NCBI GenBank assembly: GCA_017442825.1
Contig: JAFRYZ010000044.1
Location: forward strand, 60,148 to 124,147
Length of the DNA: 64,000 nt
Direction of reading: 5' to 3'
From: Prevotella sp.
GTDB taxonomy: Bacteria; Bacteroidota; Bacteroidia; Bacteroidales; Bacteroidaceae
In this document: positions 1 through 7,385 of the stretch, in pieces
Layout: every line of letters begins with the position of its first letter
How positions within the stretch are numbered: the stretch's first letter is position 1
Program-made: the position numbers and the translations under genes
The notes under the pieces: generated by a model
Told to the model about the DNA's origin: nothing
The model's database searches: none
The model's input: only the letters and a program-made list of their open reading frames with translations

Positions 1-192
1 TGCCAACGGTTCAATACCTATCTGGCGCGCCTTCTTCAGCGTCATCGTGTTGTAGTCCTTATACTGGAATTCGCGCTGCACGTTCACTTGCGCAACGCCG
101 AACGTCTGCCCTTCCCCATTGTTCCACGAACTGTGGCAGGCGGTCAGCAACACCGTTACGGCAAGGCCCGGCAACCATCTTCTCATCCTCAT
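1..192 (-). CDS. Putative lipoprotein, partial (N-terminal 64 residues)
   Basis: The frame runs from an ATG at 192 down to the window edge without a stop. The N-terminus is short, basic (several Arg) and then hydrophobic, ending in a lipobox-like LLTAC, so the product is probably a lipoprotein anchored at Cys19. The mature part begins with polar residues and I recognise no domain in the 45 residues visible. A good -7 element (TACCTTTG, minus strand) lies at 211-218, just upstream, and it is divergent from the cobalamin-riboswitch transcript. Another ATG two codons in (186) is possible. The 3' end is missing, so no function is proposed. Confidence 0.6.
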   Translation of the reverse strand, partial: MRMRRWLPGLAVTVLLTACHSSWNNGEGQTFGVAQVNVQREFQYKDYNTMTLKKARQIGIEPLA

Positions 193-210
193 GCTTTTCA
201 GATTTGCAGG

Positions 211-218
211 CAAAGGTA
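211..218 (-). promoter_or_regulatory. -7 promoter element (TACCTTTG) for the lipoprotein gene
   Basis: This matches the Bacteroidota housekeeping -7 consensus TAnnTTTG on the minus strand, about 19 bp upstream of the lipoprotein ATG. It is back to back with the plus-strand element at 263-270. Confidence 0.55.
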
Positions 219-262
219 CGATTTTCCTGCTATTTCTTTGCGCTATTTTCCTTTTTTTACAT

Positions 263-270
263 TACCTTTG
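263..270 (+). promoter_or_regulatory. -7 promoter element (TACCTTTG) of the cobalamin riboswitch transcript
   Basis: TAnnTTTG match on the plus strand, about 25 bp before the conserved riboswitch core. A T-rich stretch about 20 bp upstream could act as the -33 region. Confidence 0.55.
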
Positions 271-289
271 CAAAGAATTTTTACACCGA

Positions 290-515
290 CAGGAAGATGG
301 TTCACTTTTCCAGCGTGATTAAAAAGGGAATCGGGTGAAAATCCCGGACTGTCCCGCAGCAGTGAGCCGTCCCTTGATGGAGATGAACACACAGCCACTG
401 GGTGAAAAGCTCCCCGTCACTACCCGTTAGCGAGGGGGAAAGGAACTTGGGAAGGCGTTCATCGACCGGACGGCAAAGTCTGAAGACCTGCCTCTTCCCG
501 ATGCCCCTTGCGTTG
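290..515 (+). promoter_or_regulatory. Cobalamin (AdoCbl) riboswitch
   Basis: The conserved landmarks occur in order: a GGGAAxCxGGUG-like segment at about 326-340, the CCCGCAGCAGUGAG-like core near 352-366, a GCCACUG segment near 394-400, a GGGAAGG segment near 449-455, and the B12-box-like AGUCUGAAGACCUGCC at 477-492. This is the standard cobalamin riboswitch layout. It precedes a btuB-type receptor gene, its usual target in Bacteroidota. A possible expression platform follows (about 500-535), with CCCCTTG and CAAGCGGG arms able to pair. High cobalamin is expected to reduce expression of the receptor and probably the downstream lipoprotein gene. Confidence 0.9.
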
Positions 516-535
516 CGAGTGACGACGACAAGCGG

Positions 536-606
536 GATAATGGACAATGGATAATGGACAATGGACAATTGACAATTGACAATTGATAATTGACAATTCA
601 CAATTA
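536..606. repeat. Period-7 tandem array (GGACAAT / TGACAAT units)
   Basis: About ten degenerate 7-bp units run without a break: first GGATAAT/GGACAAT, then TGACAAT/TGATAAT. The array sits between the riboswitch and btuB and is followed directly by the GC-rich element at 607-638. The same pairing recurs at 54.75-54.82 kb. Confidence 0.85.
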
Positions 607-638
607 CAACACCCCCTTTAGGGGGCTTGGGGGCTTTT
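607..638 (+). repeat. GC-rich palindromic element, copy 1
   Basis: A 32-bp element whose core is CCCCCTTTAGGGGG followed by CTTGGGGGCTTTT. An almost identical copy lies in opposite orientation at 54745-54777, and both copies abut a period-7 array. It could form a hairpin in the btuB leader. Confidence 0.8.
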
Positions 639-664
639 AATTGACAATTATCTTGAAGACGAAG

Positions 665-2635
665 ATGTTGAAGACCATCTTGACGTATGTGCTATGCCTG
701 ATGTCGATGACAGCACGGGCACAGATGCGCACCGACTCTATCGCTGAGGTCACGGTGCAGGGTCAGCGTGTGCAGGGCGACGTGCTGTCGGCTACTCCCT
801 ACCGCACCATCGGCAGGGAGCAATTCCAGACACTCGGACTGACGGCTCTTGCCGATGCGGTGAAGATGCTGGCGGGTGCCGACGTGAAAGACTATGGGGG
901 CATAGGCGGACTGAAGACGGTGAGCGTGCGCAACATCGGGGCTCACCATACGGCAGTGAGCTACGACGGCATCTGCATCAGCAACACGCAGGCAGGACAA
1001 ATCGACATCGGACGCTATACGCTGGACAACATCGAAGAGGTGTCGCTGGCTGTCGGACAGACGGGCGACCTGCTGCAGTCGGCTCGTCACTATGCTGCTG
1101 CGGCACTTCTCAACATCACCACCGAGCGGCCCCGCAGGTTGTCGTCGCGTCCTTCCTTCCAGCTATCACTGCGCACGGGTTCCTTCGGTCTGCTCAACCC
1201 GTCGCTGCGTCTCTGGCAGCCGCTCGGCTCGCGCACGCTCGTTGCTGCTCATGCCGACTATCTGCGCGCCGACGGCAACTACCCTTTCACACTGGTCAAC
1301 GGCAGACAGCAGACGCGCCAGCACCGCAACAACACCGACATCGGCGCATGGAAGGGCGAAATCAACCTCTACCACTCTTTCCGCGACAGCAGTCAGCTCG
1401 ACCTCAAGGCGTATTACTACTACTCGCAACGCGGACTGCCGGGGGTGGTCATCCTCTACAACAACAGCAACCACGAACGGTTGTGGGACGAGAATTTCTT
1501 CACGCAAGCGCTCTGGCACAAGTCGTTCAACAGCCACTGGAAACTCCAAGCGCGTCTGAAGTACGAACATGCCTGGAACCGCTACGAAGACACGAACACG
1601 AAATATGCCGGCGGCAAGCTCACCGACATCAACCGGCAAGACGAATACTACGTCTCTGCCACGCTCGCCTACACGCCCACCGCCAACCTCGACTTCGCAC
1701 TTGCACAAGACCTTGCAGTCAACTGCCTGCGTACCAACGTTGAACCGCAGCCCAACCCGCGACGCTTCACGTCGCTCTCTGCGCTCACCGCTCGCTATCA
1801 CGACAGCCGCCTCACCATAGGGGCCAACCTCGTTGCCACCTTTATCAACGAACATGTTGCCAACGGCAGCGCACCCGACGACCGCAAGCGGCTCTCACCC
1901 TCGCTCTCCCTCTCCTACAGGCTGCTGCGCCACGAAAGCCTCTTCCTGCGCGCTATGATCAAGAGTACCTTCCGTGTGCCTACGTTCACAGACATGTACT
2001 ACCTGCACATCGGCAACACGGGTCTGCGCCCCGAACGCGCCACCGAATACAACGTCGGGCTCACCTGGAGCAGCCGGCTATGGAAACGCCTCGCCCTGCA
2101 GCTCACCCTCGACGGCTACATCAACCGCGTCAACGACAAAATAGTCTGTTTCCCCACTACCTACGTCTGGCGCATGACCAACTTCGGCAGGGTGCACATC
2201 GCCGGTGCCGACGCCACCCTCGCCCTGCAGATGCCTATATATAAGAAGGTGAGCATGCAACTCTCTGCCGCCTATTCCCTGCAACGCGCCATCGACAAAA
2301 CCGACCCTCGGCGCGAAAGCTACAACCGCCAGCTGCCCTACACCCCGCGCCACAGTAGCAACGCTGCCCTCACGCTGCTCACCCCTTGGCTCAACATCGG
2401 CTACCGCGTCAATGCCTGCGGCGAACGCTGGAGCATGGCACAGCAGTCGGAAGAATACCGGATGAAAGCCTACTGGGACCACAACCTGTCGGTCTCGCGA
2501 AGGTTCGACTTCCACTCCTTCCGCCTTCACCTGTCGGGCACCCTCCAAAATCTGACAAATACACAATATGAAATCATACAATACTACCCGATGCCGGGAC
2601 GGAACTTCAACATCTCTGCAACTATAGATTTTTAA
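665..2635 (+). CDS. btuB: TonB-dependent outer membrane receptor, cobalamin (BtuB-type)
   Basis: The product is about 656 residues, a normal length for a BtuB-like receptor. The signal peptide ends near TARAQ. A plug domain (about residues 40-150) carries the typical plug motif around SVRNIG and YDG. A long beta-barrel domain follows, ending in an aromatic residue (Phe). The ATG at 665 is chosen because the frame upstream of it starts only with TTG codons inside the repeat array, and the signal peptide begins at MLKTIL. The upstream cobalamin riboswitch and the adjacent BtuG-type lipoprotein gene (20 bp downstream) point to vitamin B12 or other corrinoid uptake. In the family, the receptor imports corrinoids using TonB-ExbBD energy. 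The assignment rests mainly on context. Confidence 0.88.
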   Translation: MLKTILTYVLCLMSMTARAQMRTDSIAEVTVQGQRVQGDVLSATPYRTIGREQFQTLGLTALADAVKMLAGADVKDYGGIGGLKTVSVRNIGAHHTAVSYDGICISNTQAGQIDIGRYTLDNIEEVSLAVGQTGDLLQSARHYAAAALLNITTERPRRLSSRPSFQLSLRTGSFGLLNPSLRLWQPLGSRTLVAAHADYLRADGNYPFTLVNGRQQTRQHRNNTDIGAWKGEINLYHSFRDSSQLDLKAYYYYSQRGLPGVVILYNNSNHERLWDENFFTQALWHKSFNSHWKLQARLKYEHAWNRYEDTNTKYAGGKLTDINRQDEYYVSATLAYTPTANLDFALAQDLAVNCLRTNVEPQPNPRRFTSLSALTARYHDSRLTIGANLVATFINEHVANGSAPDDRKRLSPSLSLSYRLLRHESLFLRAMIKSTFRVPTFTDMYYLHIGNTGLRPERATEYNVGLTWSSRLWKRLALQLTLDGYINRVNDKIVCFPTTYVWRMTNFGRVHIAGADATLALQMPIYKKVSMQLSAAYSLQRAIDKTDPRRESYNRQLPYTPRHSSNAALTLLTPWLNIGYRVNACGERWSMAQQSEEYRMKAYWDHNLSVSRRFDFHSFRLHLSGTLQNLTNTQYEIIQYYPMPGRNFNISATIDF

Positions 2636-2655
2636 TTCATAATTAATAATTCATC
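2633..2655. repeat. Short period-7 array between btuB and btuG
   Basis: Three units of TAATTCA/TAATTAA run directly from the btuB stop codon to the next start. This is the same family as the other AATTGA-type arrays. Confidence 0.6.
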
Positions 2656-3735
2656 ATGAAACTAAGAAATTTATTTTTGACAGCGCTCTGCGCACTCACA
2701 TTGACCGTAGGATTCACATCCTGTAACGACAGCGACACACACTCATGGCGTGATGGTTCCAAAGTAGATCTGCCCGACTATCGCGGCTTCATCCTCTCCG
2801 AAGGCACCATGAACAAGAACAACTCCCACCTGTTCTTCGTCAACCCCGCCACAGGCGAAACTTATGCCGAAGACATCTTCGAGGCACAGAACGGCATCAA
2901 GCTCGGCGACACCGCCAACGACATCATCACCTACAACGGCGACCTCTACATCATCGTCAACGTGTCCAAGATGCTCTGGAAACTCAGCGGAGCCGGGGTC
3001 ATGCAAGCCTCCTACTCCTTCAACGACGAACTGGGTGAACCGCGCAACATCGTTGCCTACAACGGCAAACTCTATGTCACCTGCTACGGCGGCTATGTGG
3101 TTCGCTTCGATGCCAACACCCTCGCCATCGAAGCCAAAGTGAAGACCGACGCCAACCCCGAACAGCTGGTCGTTTACAACGGTAAAATCTATTGCGTCAA
3201 CTCCGGCTACGGCGCTGGTCACACCATGTCCGTCATCGACATCAACGACTTCACCACCGCCACCTCCATAGAGTGTCCTTCCAACCCCTACGGACTGCAG
3301 GCAGGCTTCGGCAAACTCTACATCCTCTCCTACCGTCCCGACTACACCACGATGGTCTCCGTCTTCGACCTGCAGACCAACACCTTCAAGGAGATAGGCA
3401 ACGGTTCGCGCATGTGGGCTGAAGGCAACACCCTCTATGTCGGCAGCACCGTCAACAAGGGCGACTGGTCTAATCCCGACTACGAGACCACCTTTTATAT
3501 CTACAACGCCGCCACCGACAGCCGAGAAACATGGAACCTCAGTGGCATCCCAGAATCGCTCAGCAAGAGCACCGTCTATATGATAGAACGCAACCCCTAC
3601 GACGGCAGCTTCTATATCGCCACAGCCGACTACTACAGCAACAGTCCCGTCTATCATTTCTCGTCCACGGGCAGCTATCTCGGCACCTTCTCTGCCGGCG
3701 GCATCAATGCCAACAACATGGTTTTCTTGCAGTAA
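2656..3735 (+). CDS. btuG: Surface cobalamin-binding lipoprotein, BtuG-like beta-propeller
   Basis: The 359-residue product has a lipoprotein signal (lipobox ending TSC, Cys23). The mature protein consists of repeated YNGKLYV/YNGDLYI-type blades typical of the YncE/DUF5074 seven-bladed propellers. In Bacteroides, such proteins (BtuG) sit on the cell surface, bind B12 very tightly and hand it to BtuB. Here the gene lies 20 bp after btuB behind the riboswitch, so co-transcription and a BtuB-BtuG complex are likely. The blade repeats (for example near residues 95, 130 and 175) are visible. The identification is by fold, signal and neighbour; no B12 contact residues were checked. Confidence 0.82.
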   Translation: MKLRNLFLTALCALTLTVGFTSCNDSDTHSWRDGSKVDLPDYRGFILSEGTMNKNNSHLFFVNPATGETYAEDIFEAQNGIKLGDTANDIITYNGDLYIIVNVSKMLWKLSGAGVMQASYSFNDELGEPRNIVAYNGKLYVTCYGGYVVRFDANTLAIEAKVKTDANPEQLVVYNGKIYCVNSGYGAGHTMSVIDINDFTTATSIECPSNPYGLQAGFGKLYILSYRPDYTTMVSVFDLQTNTFKEIGNGSRMWAEGNTLYVGSTVNKGDWSNPDYETTFYIYNAATDSRETWNLSGIPESLSKSTVYMIERNPYDGSFYIATADYYSNSPVYHFSSTGSYLGTFSAGGINANNMVFLQ

Positions 3736-3783
3736 AACTTTAAAAAATGATACGTTTTATTTGGAAGTTACTTATAAATATCT

Positions 3784-3791
3784 TACATTTG
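3784..3791 (+). promoter_or_regulatory. -7 promoter element (TACATTTG) for the AraC-type regulator
   Basis: TAnnTTTG match 26 bp before the start codon, with a TTTG -33 candidate at 3760-3763, so the regulator probably has its own promoter. Confidence 0.5.
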
Positions 3792-3816
3792 CAGCGACTT
3801 TCAAAAAACAAACGAT

Positions 3817-4692
3817 ATGCAACACAGCCGATATCTTGTCGCCAGCGACAGAGATACCCAATGGGGACTCACTGTCAGCACTGTAGGATACGAAGAAATC
3901 CCCCCCGACAGCGACTATCCTACTAAAGGTCATGCCGAAGGCTACTATTTCCAGTACCATAAAGGGCGCATCCTGCGTGAGTTCCAACTGCAATATGTGG
4001 TCGAAGGCGAAGGCATCTTCAAATCTACCAATCAAGAAGAAATCCACCTTCGCAGCGGTGACATCTTCCTCCTCTTCCCCAACGAGTGGCACACCTATCG
4101 CCCCACCAAGAAAGACGGATGGAAATGCTACTGGATAGGGTTCAAAGGCAAGAACATGGACGACCGCATTGCCGCGGGCTTCCTGTCGCCTCGCAAGCCC
4201 ATCTACCACGTAGGCTACTCTGCCGAAATAGAAGAACTGATGAAAGAAGCCTGGGACACAGCCAACGAAGAGGCAGCCAGCGCCCAGCAGCAGTTGGCAG
4301 GCATCGTCAACCACCTGCTCGGCTCCATGTATGCGATGGAGCGCAACATCATCCTCAGCAAGAACCACGGCCATGTTGCTATGATTAACAAAGCGCGCCT
4401 GCGCATACGCGAAACCCTGGAGCAAGGCATCACCATACAGGATATTGCCGTAGAGATGGGCATCAGCTACAGCAACTTCCGCAAGCTGTTCAAGGAGCAC
4501 ACCGGCTCCTCACCCGCCCTCTACCAGCAAGACCTCAAGCTGCAACGCGCCAAGGAGCTGCTCTCCACCAGCAACAGCAGCATCAAGGAGATTGCCTACC
4601 GCCTGAACTTCGACTCTCCCGACTACTTCTCGTCCAAGTTCCGAAGCAAGACCGGCATGAAACCCTCAGAGTTCCGCAACCAGAACAGGTGA
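3817..4692 (+). CDS. AraC-family transcriptional regulator
   Basis: The 291-residue protein has an N-terminal cupin-like sensor half (about residues 20-140, with a histidine-containing FPNEWHTY motif typical of AraC-type sugar sensors). The C-terminal half is a double helix-turn-helix (about 195-290, including IQDIAVEMGIS and the second helix pair IKEIAYRLNFDSPDYFSSKFR). Such proteins usually respond to a small ligand and regulate nearby carbohydrate or transport genes. The gene lies downstream of btuG but has its own promoter candidate and is followed by a strong terminator. Its ligand and targets cannot be read from the sequence. Confidence 0.88.
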   Translation: MQHSRYLVASDRDTQWGLTVSTVGYEEIPPDSDYPTKGHAEGYYFQYHKGRILREFQLQYVVEGEGIFKSTNQEEIHLRSGDIFLLFPNEWHTYRPTKKDGWKCYWIGFKGKNMDDRIAAGFLSPRKPIYHVGYSAEIEELMKEAWDTANEEAASAQQQLAGIVNHLLGSMYAMERNIILSKNHGHVAMINKARLRIRETLEQGITIQDIAVEMGISYSNFRKLFKEHTGSSPALYQQDLKLQRAKELLSTSNSSIKEIAYRLNFDSPDYFSSKFRSKTGMKPSEFRNQNR

Positions 4693-4768
4693 GACGCCCC
4701 TTGCGGTATCCATCCGCATCGGCAAAAGCAAAGGTGTCACCATCGAGAATGTCACCGCCTATAAAACC

Positions 4769-4800
4769 AATCCCCCGCACAACCCCATGTGCGGGGGATT
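4769..4800 (+). terminator. Rho-independent terminator after the AraC gene
   Basis: A hairpin with 13-bp arms (AATCCCCCGCACA / TGTGCGGGGGATT) around a 6-nt loop, followed by a partly T-rich stretch. Confidence 0.7.
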
Positions 4801-4931
4801 GTTCATTTGTATTCCTCATCCATCAGCAAGGAACTAAGGTTCCTAATAAAGTTCCTAATAAACTTAAAATTAACAACAATATCAAACTATGTCTAATTCA
4901 CAAATTCACGAAGTTAATAAATGTAAATGTC

Positions 4932-7148
4932 TTAAGCGCAATACAATCTCCGTTGCAGGTCAAAGTAATGTGCACGTATATCGGCAGCCGACATATTTAA
5001 TCTTTCCTTTGCATCACTCATGGAGTTAAACTTAATGGTGATAAAGGTCTTCAGGTTGTCTGAGCCAAGTTCCTTGAAGCCATTGTTGACATAGTATTGC
5101 AGGATAAGGTTGTCGAAATCTCGCTGCTCCTTATTCAAGGAATCTACATACTTTTTCTTCACCTGCTCCACTCTCTTCTCCCTCTCGATAGGTGTCGGTT
5201 CATAAGCAATGTATTCCAGCACATCGAGCAAGTCGCATCGCTGCATCTTCAACATGTCCTTCAGGAGATTCAGCTTGTCCTCGGCAAACCCTGCCTCGTC
5301 CAGCGTTCTCAGCAGTTCTTCACGTGTTTCCGGGTTCGACCATTTCTCTCTCAGGTCATCGGCACCAGAGAAGAAGTCCGGTATTTTGCCAAAGAGTTTC
5401 TTCACGTATTCATCAAGCGTGATGAACTCGTCACCAAAGAATATCTTCTGTTCCCATGTCGTTTCGAGCGACAGCCTTCTTCCCGTAGAAAGCTTAATGT
5501 CTATCAGATTCGTTTTCGGCTCTTCACAGGTACAAGGCAGGTTTCCGCATACAGGGCACGGCGTAGGATCGTCCCTTACCATACCGCCAACGTCTTCAGG
5601 GGGTAACGGATAATGTTTCTTTCCGCACGTGCAAGGCCAGTTGCCACATACAGGACAATAGGTATCACCATCCCAGTCAGGGTCTTTGAACATATCACAG
5701 GCACCAACAAAGTCGTAGATAGTGAAGTAATACTTCTTGTCGAACAAGCGTGTTCCGCGTCCTATAATCTGCTTAAACTCTACAATGTTCTGAACAGGTC
5801 GCATCAGCACGATGTTGCGCACATTGCGAGCATCAACACCAGTACTCAACTTATAAGATGTGGTAAGGATGGTCGGCAACAGCTTTTCGTTGTCCTGGAA
5901 GGCTCTTAATGTTGCTTCTCCCACTTCGCCATCATCCGCCGTCACGCGCTCACAATAGTTGTTGGCAGGACGACGTTTGTGCTTGTTCACCATGTCGCGC
6001 ACTATCATGGCATGTTTCTGCGTAGCACAGAAGATGATGGTCTTCTCGTCTGGATCAATCTTGTTCAGCAACTCTTGCACACGATGCTCGTCGCGCTCCT
6101 TGATCTGGATTCTTCCATTATAGAAATCCGACTCCGAGTAAACCTTTTCGGGGTCTATTTCTCCGCTCTTCACGATGTCGCCTTCTTTCCACTGATAGTC
6201 GTCTATGTTGCTCGTAGAGATGTCAACACGGAAGGGAACCAAGAAACCGTCCTCTATGCCTTGTTTCAGCGAGTAGGTATATACAGGCTCTCCGAAGTAG
6301 GCATAGGTATTGGCGTTGTCCTTTCTTCTCGGTGTGGCAGTCATTCCCAGCTGATAGGCGGAATCAAAATATTCCATCAGTTTTCGCCACTCGCTTTCGT
6401 CGTTGGCACCACCACGATGACACTCATCAATGATGATGAAGTCGAAGAAGTCACGCTCATACTGCATGTAGTATGGCTGGTCGTCTGCACCTTCAGGCAG
6501 CGTGATGCCCTGCTCCTCAGCCTTCTGTGCATTGGGCGAAGTCATCATCGTTTGGAAGATAGTAAAATAGAGATTGCGGGCTGTTGGCACCTTGTAGTTG
6601 TTTTTCTTCAGTTCCTTTGGCGTGATGCGACACATGGCATCTTCTGGGAACTGGTCAAAATCGTTGATGGCCTGATTAGCAAGAATGTTTCTGTCAGCAA
6701 TAAACAGTATTCTCGGTGCACGTTCCACGCCCTTCGTCGTCCACTTTGTCTGCGTCAGCTTCCAGCAAATCTGGAAGGCCGTATAGGTCTTTCCCGTTCC
6801 CGTTGCCATGGTCAGCAAAATGCGATTCCGCTGCTTTGCCACCGCCTCCAGCACTCGTTTGATGGCTATCTCCTGATAGTAGCGAGGCTGTCTGCCGCCG
6901 CTACGGTTCAGCGCACACAGATTGAACTTATCGCGCCAAGGATTCTCGTCGGGGAAAGTCATCTGCCACAAGTCCTGTGGAGAAGGGAAACGGTCGATAT
7001 CATGTTCCTTGCTGGGGATGATATATTCTCCCTTACTGTTCTTCACACCCATGTCGATGAACCAAATCTCATCGCCATTGGTGCTGTAGGTATAGCGAAT
7101 CTTCAGCGCGTCAGCATAGAGCTTCGCTTGTCCTACGCCTTCTGACAC
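4932..7148 (-). CDS. hsdR: Type I restriction enzyme R subunit, C-terminal major part (frameshifted)
   Basis: This 738-residue frame carries the translocase part of HsdR: Walker A (MATGTGKT), the DEAD-like box IIIDECH, a GMTATP motif III, a second RecA-like domain and an EcoEI-type C-terminal domain. It starts at a GTG in VSEGVGQAK, which in intact HsdR directly follows the nuclease ExK motif. The N-terminal piece is in another frame at 7165-7371. One extra base within the CTCTCT run at 7169-7174 (plus strand) separates the two; removing it restores IEAK and a continuous protein of about 815 residues. The region also carries two copies of a CPVCGNxPCTC knuckle. The translocase could be made separately, but a restriction-competent enzyme is not expected unless the shift is corrected. 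Confidence 0.85.
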   Translation of the reverse strand: MSEGVGQAKLYADALKIRYTYSTNGDEIWFIDMGVKNSKGEYIIPSKEHDIDRFPSPQDLWQMTFPDENPWRDKFNLCALNRSGGRQPRYYQEIAIKRVLEAVAKQRNRILLTMATGTGKTYTAFQICWKLTQTKWTTKGVERAPRILFIADRNILANQAINDFDQFPEDAMCRITPKELKKNNYKVPTARNLYFTIFQTMMTSPNAQKAEEQGITLPEGADDQPYYMQYERDFFDFIIIDECHRGGANDESEWRKLMEYFDSAYQLGMTATPRRKDNANTYAYFGEPVYTYSLKQGIEDGFLVPFRVDISTSNIDDYQWKEGDIVKSGEIDPEKVYSESDFYNGRIQIKERDEHRVQELLNKIDPDEKTIIFCATQKHAMIVRDMVNKHKRRPANNYCERVTADDGEVGEATLRAFQDNEKLLPTILTTSYKLSTGVDARNVRNIVLMRPVQNIVEFKQIIGRGTRLFDKKYYFTIYDFVGACDMFKDPDWDGDTYCPVCGNWPCTCGKKHYPLPPEDVGGMVRDDPTPCPVCGNLPCTCEEPKTNLIDIKLSTGRRLSLETTWEQKIFFGDEFITLDEYVKKLFGKIPDFFSGADDLREKWSNPETREELLRTLDEAGFAEDKLNLLKDMLKMQRCDLLDVLEYIAYEPTPIEREKRVEQVKKKYVDSLNKEQRDFDNLILQYYVNNGFKELGSDNLKTFITIKFNSMSDAKERLNMSAADIRAHYFDLQRRLYCA

Positions 7149-7164
7149 GTCTTTCTCGTCACTC

Positions 7165-7371
7165 TTAGCTCTCTATCACTGCGAGTTTCATACCCTTGTA
7201 TTCAAGGATATAATCAGCCTTCTTCGGGTTCTTATGGCCAGTAGTCGTGATGCGTCCAGGCGCAATATACGCACTCTGCTCCACCAGAATCTTACTCCCT
7301 GGAACAATGCCCCAACCAGCATCCCTTAGCTTCGGGTCAATCTTGTTAAACCTTGTCTGCGCTTCGTTCAT
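7165..7371 (-). CDS. hsdR: Type I restriction enzyme R subunit, N-terminal nuclease fragment
   Basis: These 68 residues match the beginning of HsdR (MNEAQTRxxxIDPKLRxAGWG, then ADYILEYKGMKLAVIES). The frame stops just where the catalytic ExK of the PD-(D/E)xK nuclease should be completed. Asp in ADYIL and Glu in VIE are present, while the following Ala-Lys is lost to the frameshift. The continuation is the frame at 4932-7148. It follows the DUF4143 ATPase gene by 15 bp. It may be a natural inactivation, a phase-variable switch or a sequencing error. Confidence 0.8.
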   Translation of the reverse strand: MNEAQTRFNKIDPKLRDAGWGIVPGSKILVEQSAYIAPGRITTTGHKNPKKADYILEYKGMKLAVIES

Positions 7372-7385
7372 AGGCTATTCAAATG

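Noticed and set aside
536-606. CRISPR-like or CRISPR-remnant interpretation of the tandem arrays
   Set aside because: Units are only 7-10 bp without spacers, and no cas genes are present.
2743-3657. Long antisense frame opposite btuG
   Set aside because: Low-complexity Val/Gly/Asp composition, the mirror of GAC/AAC/GTC-rich codons of btuG; no start context.
4693-4815. Protein-like reading frame just after the AraC gene (AVSIRIGKSKGVTIENVTAYKTN-like)
   Set aside because: It has no start codon of its own, runs through the terminator hairpin and matches no family I can name. Probably chance, or too small a relic to call.
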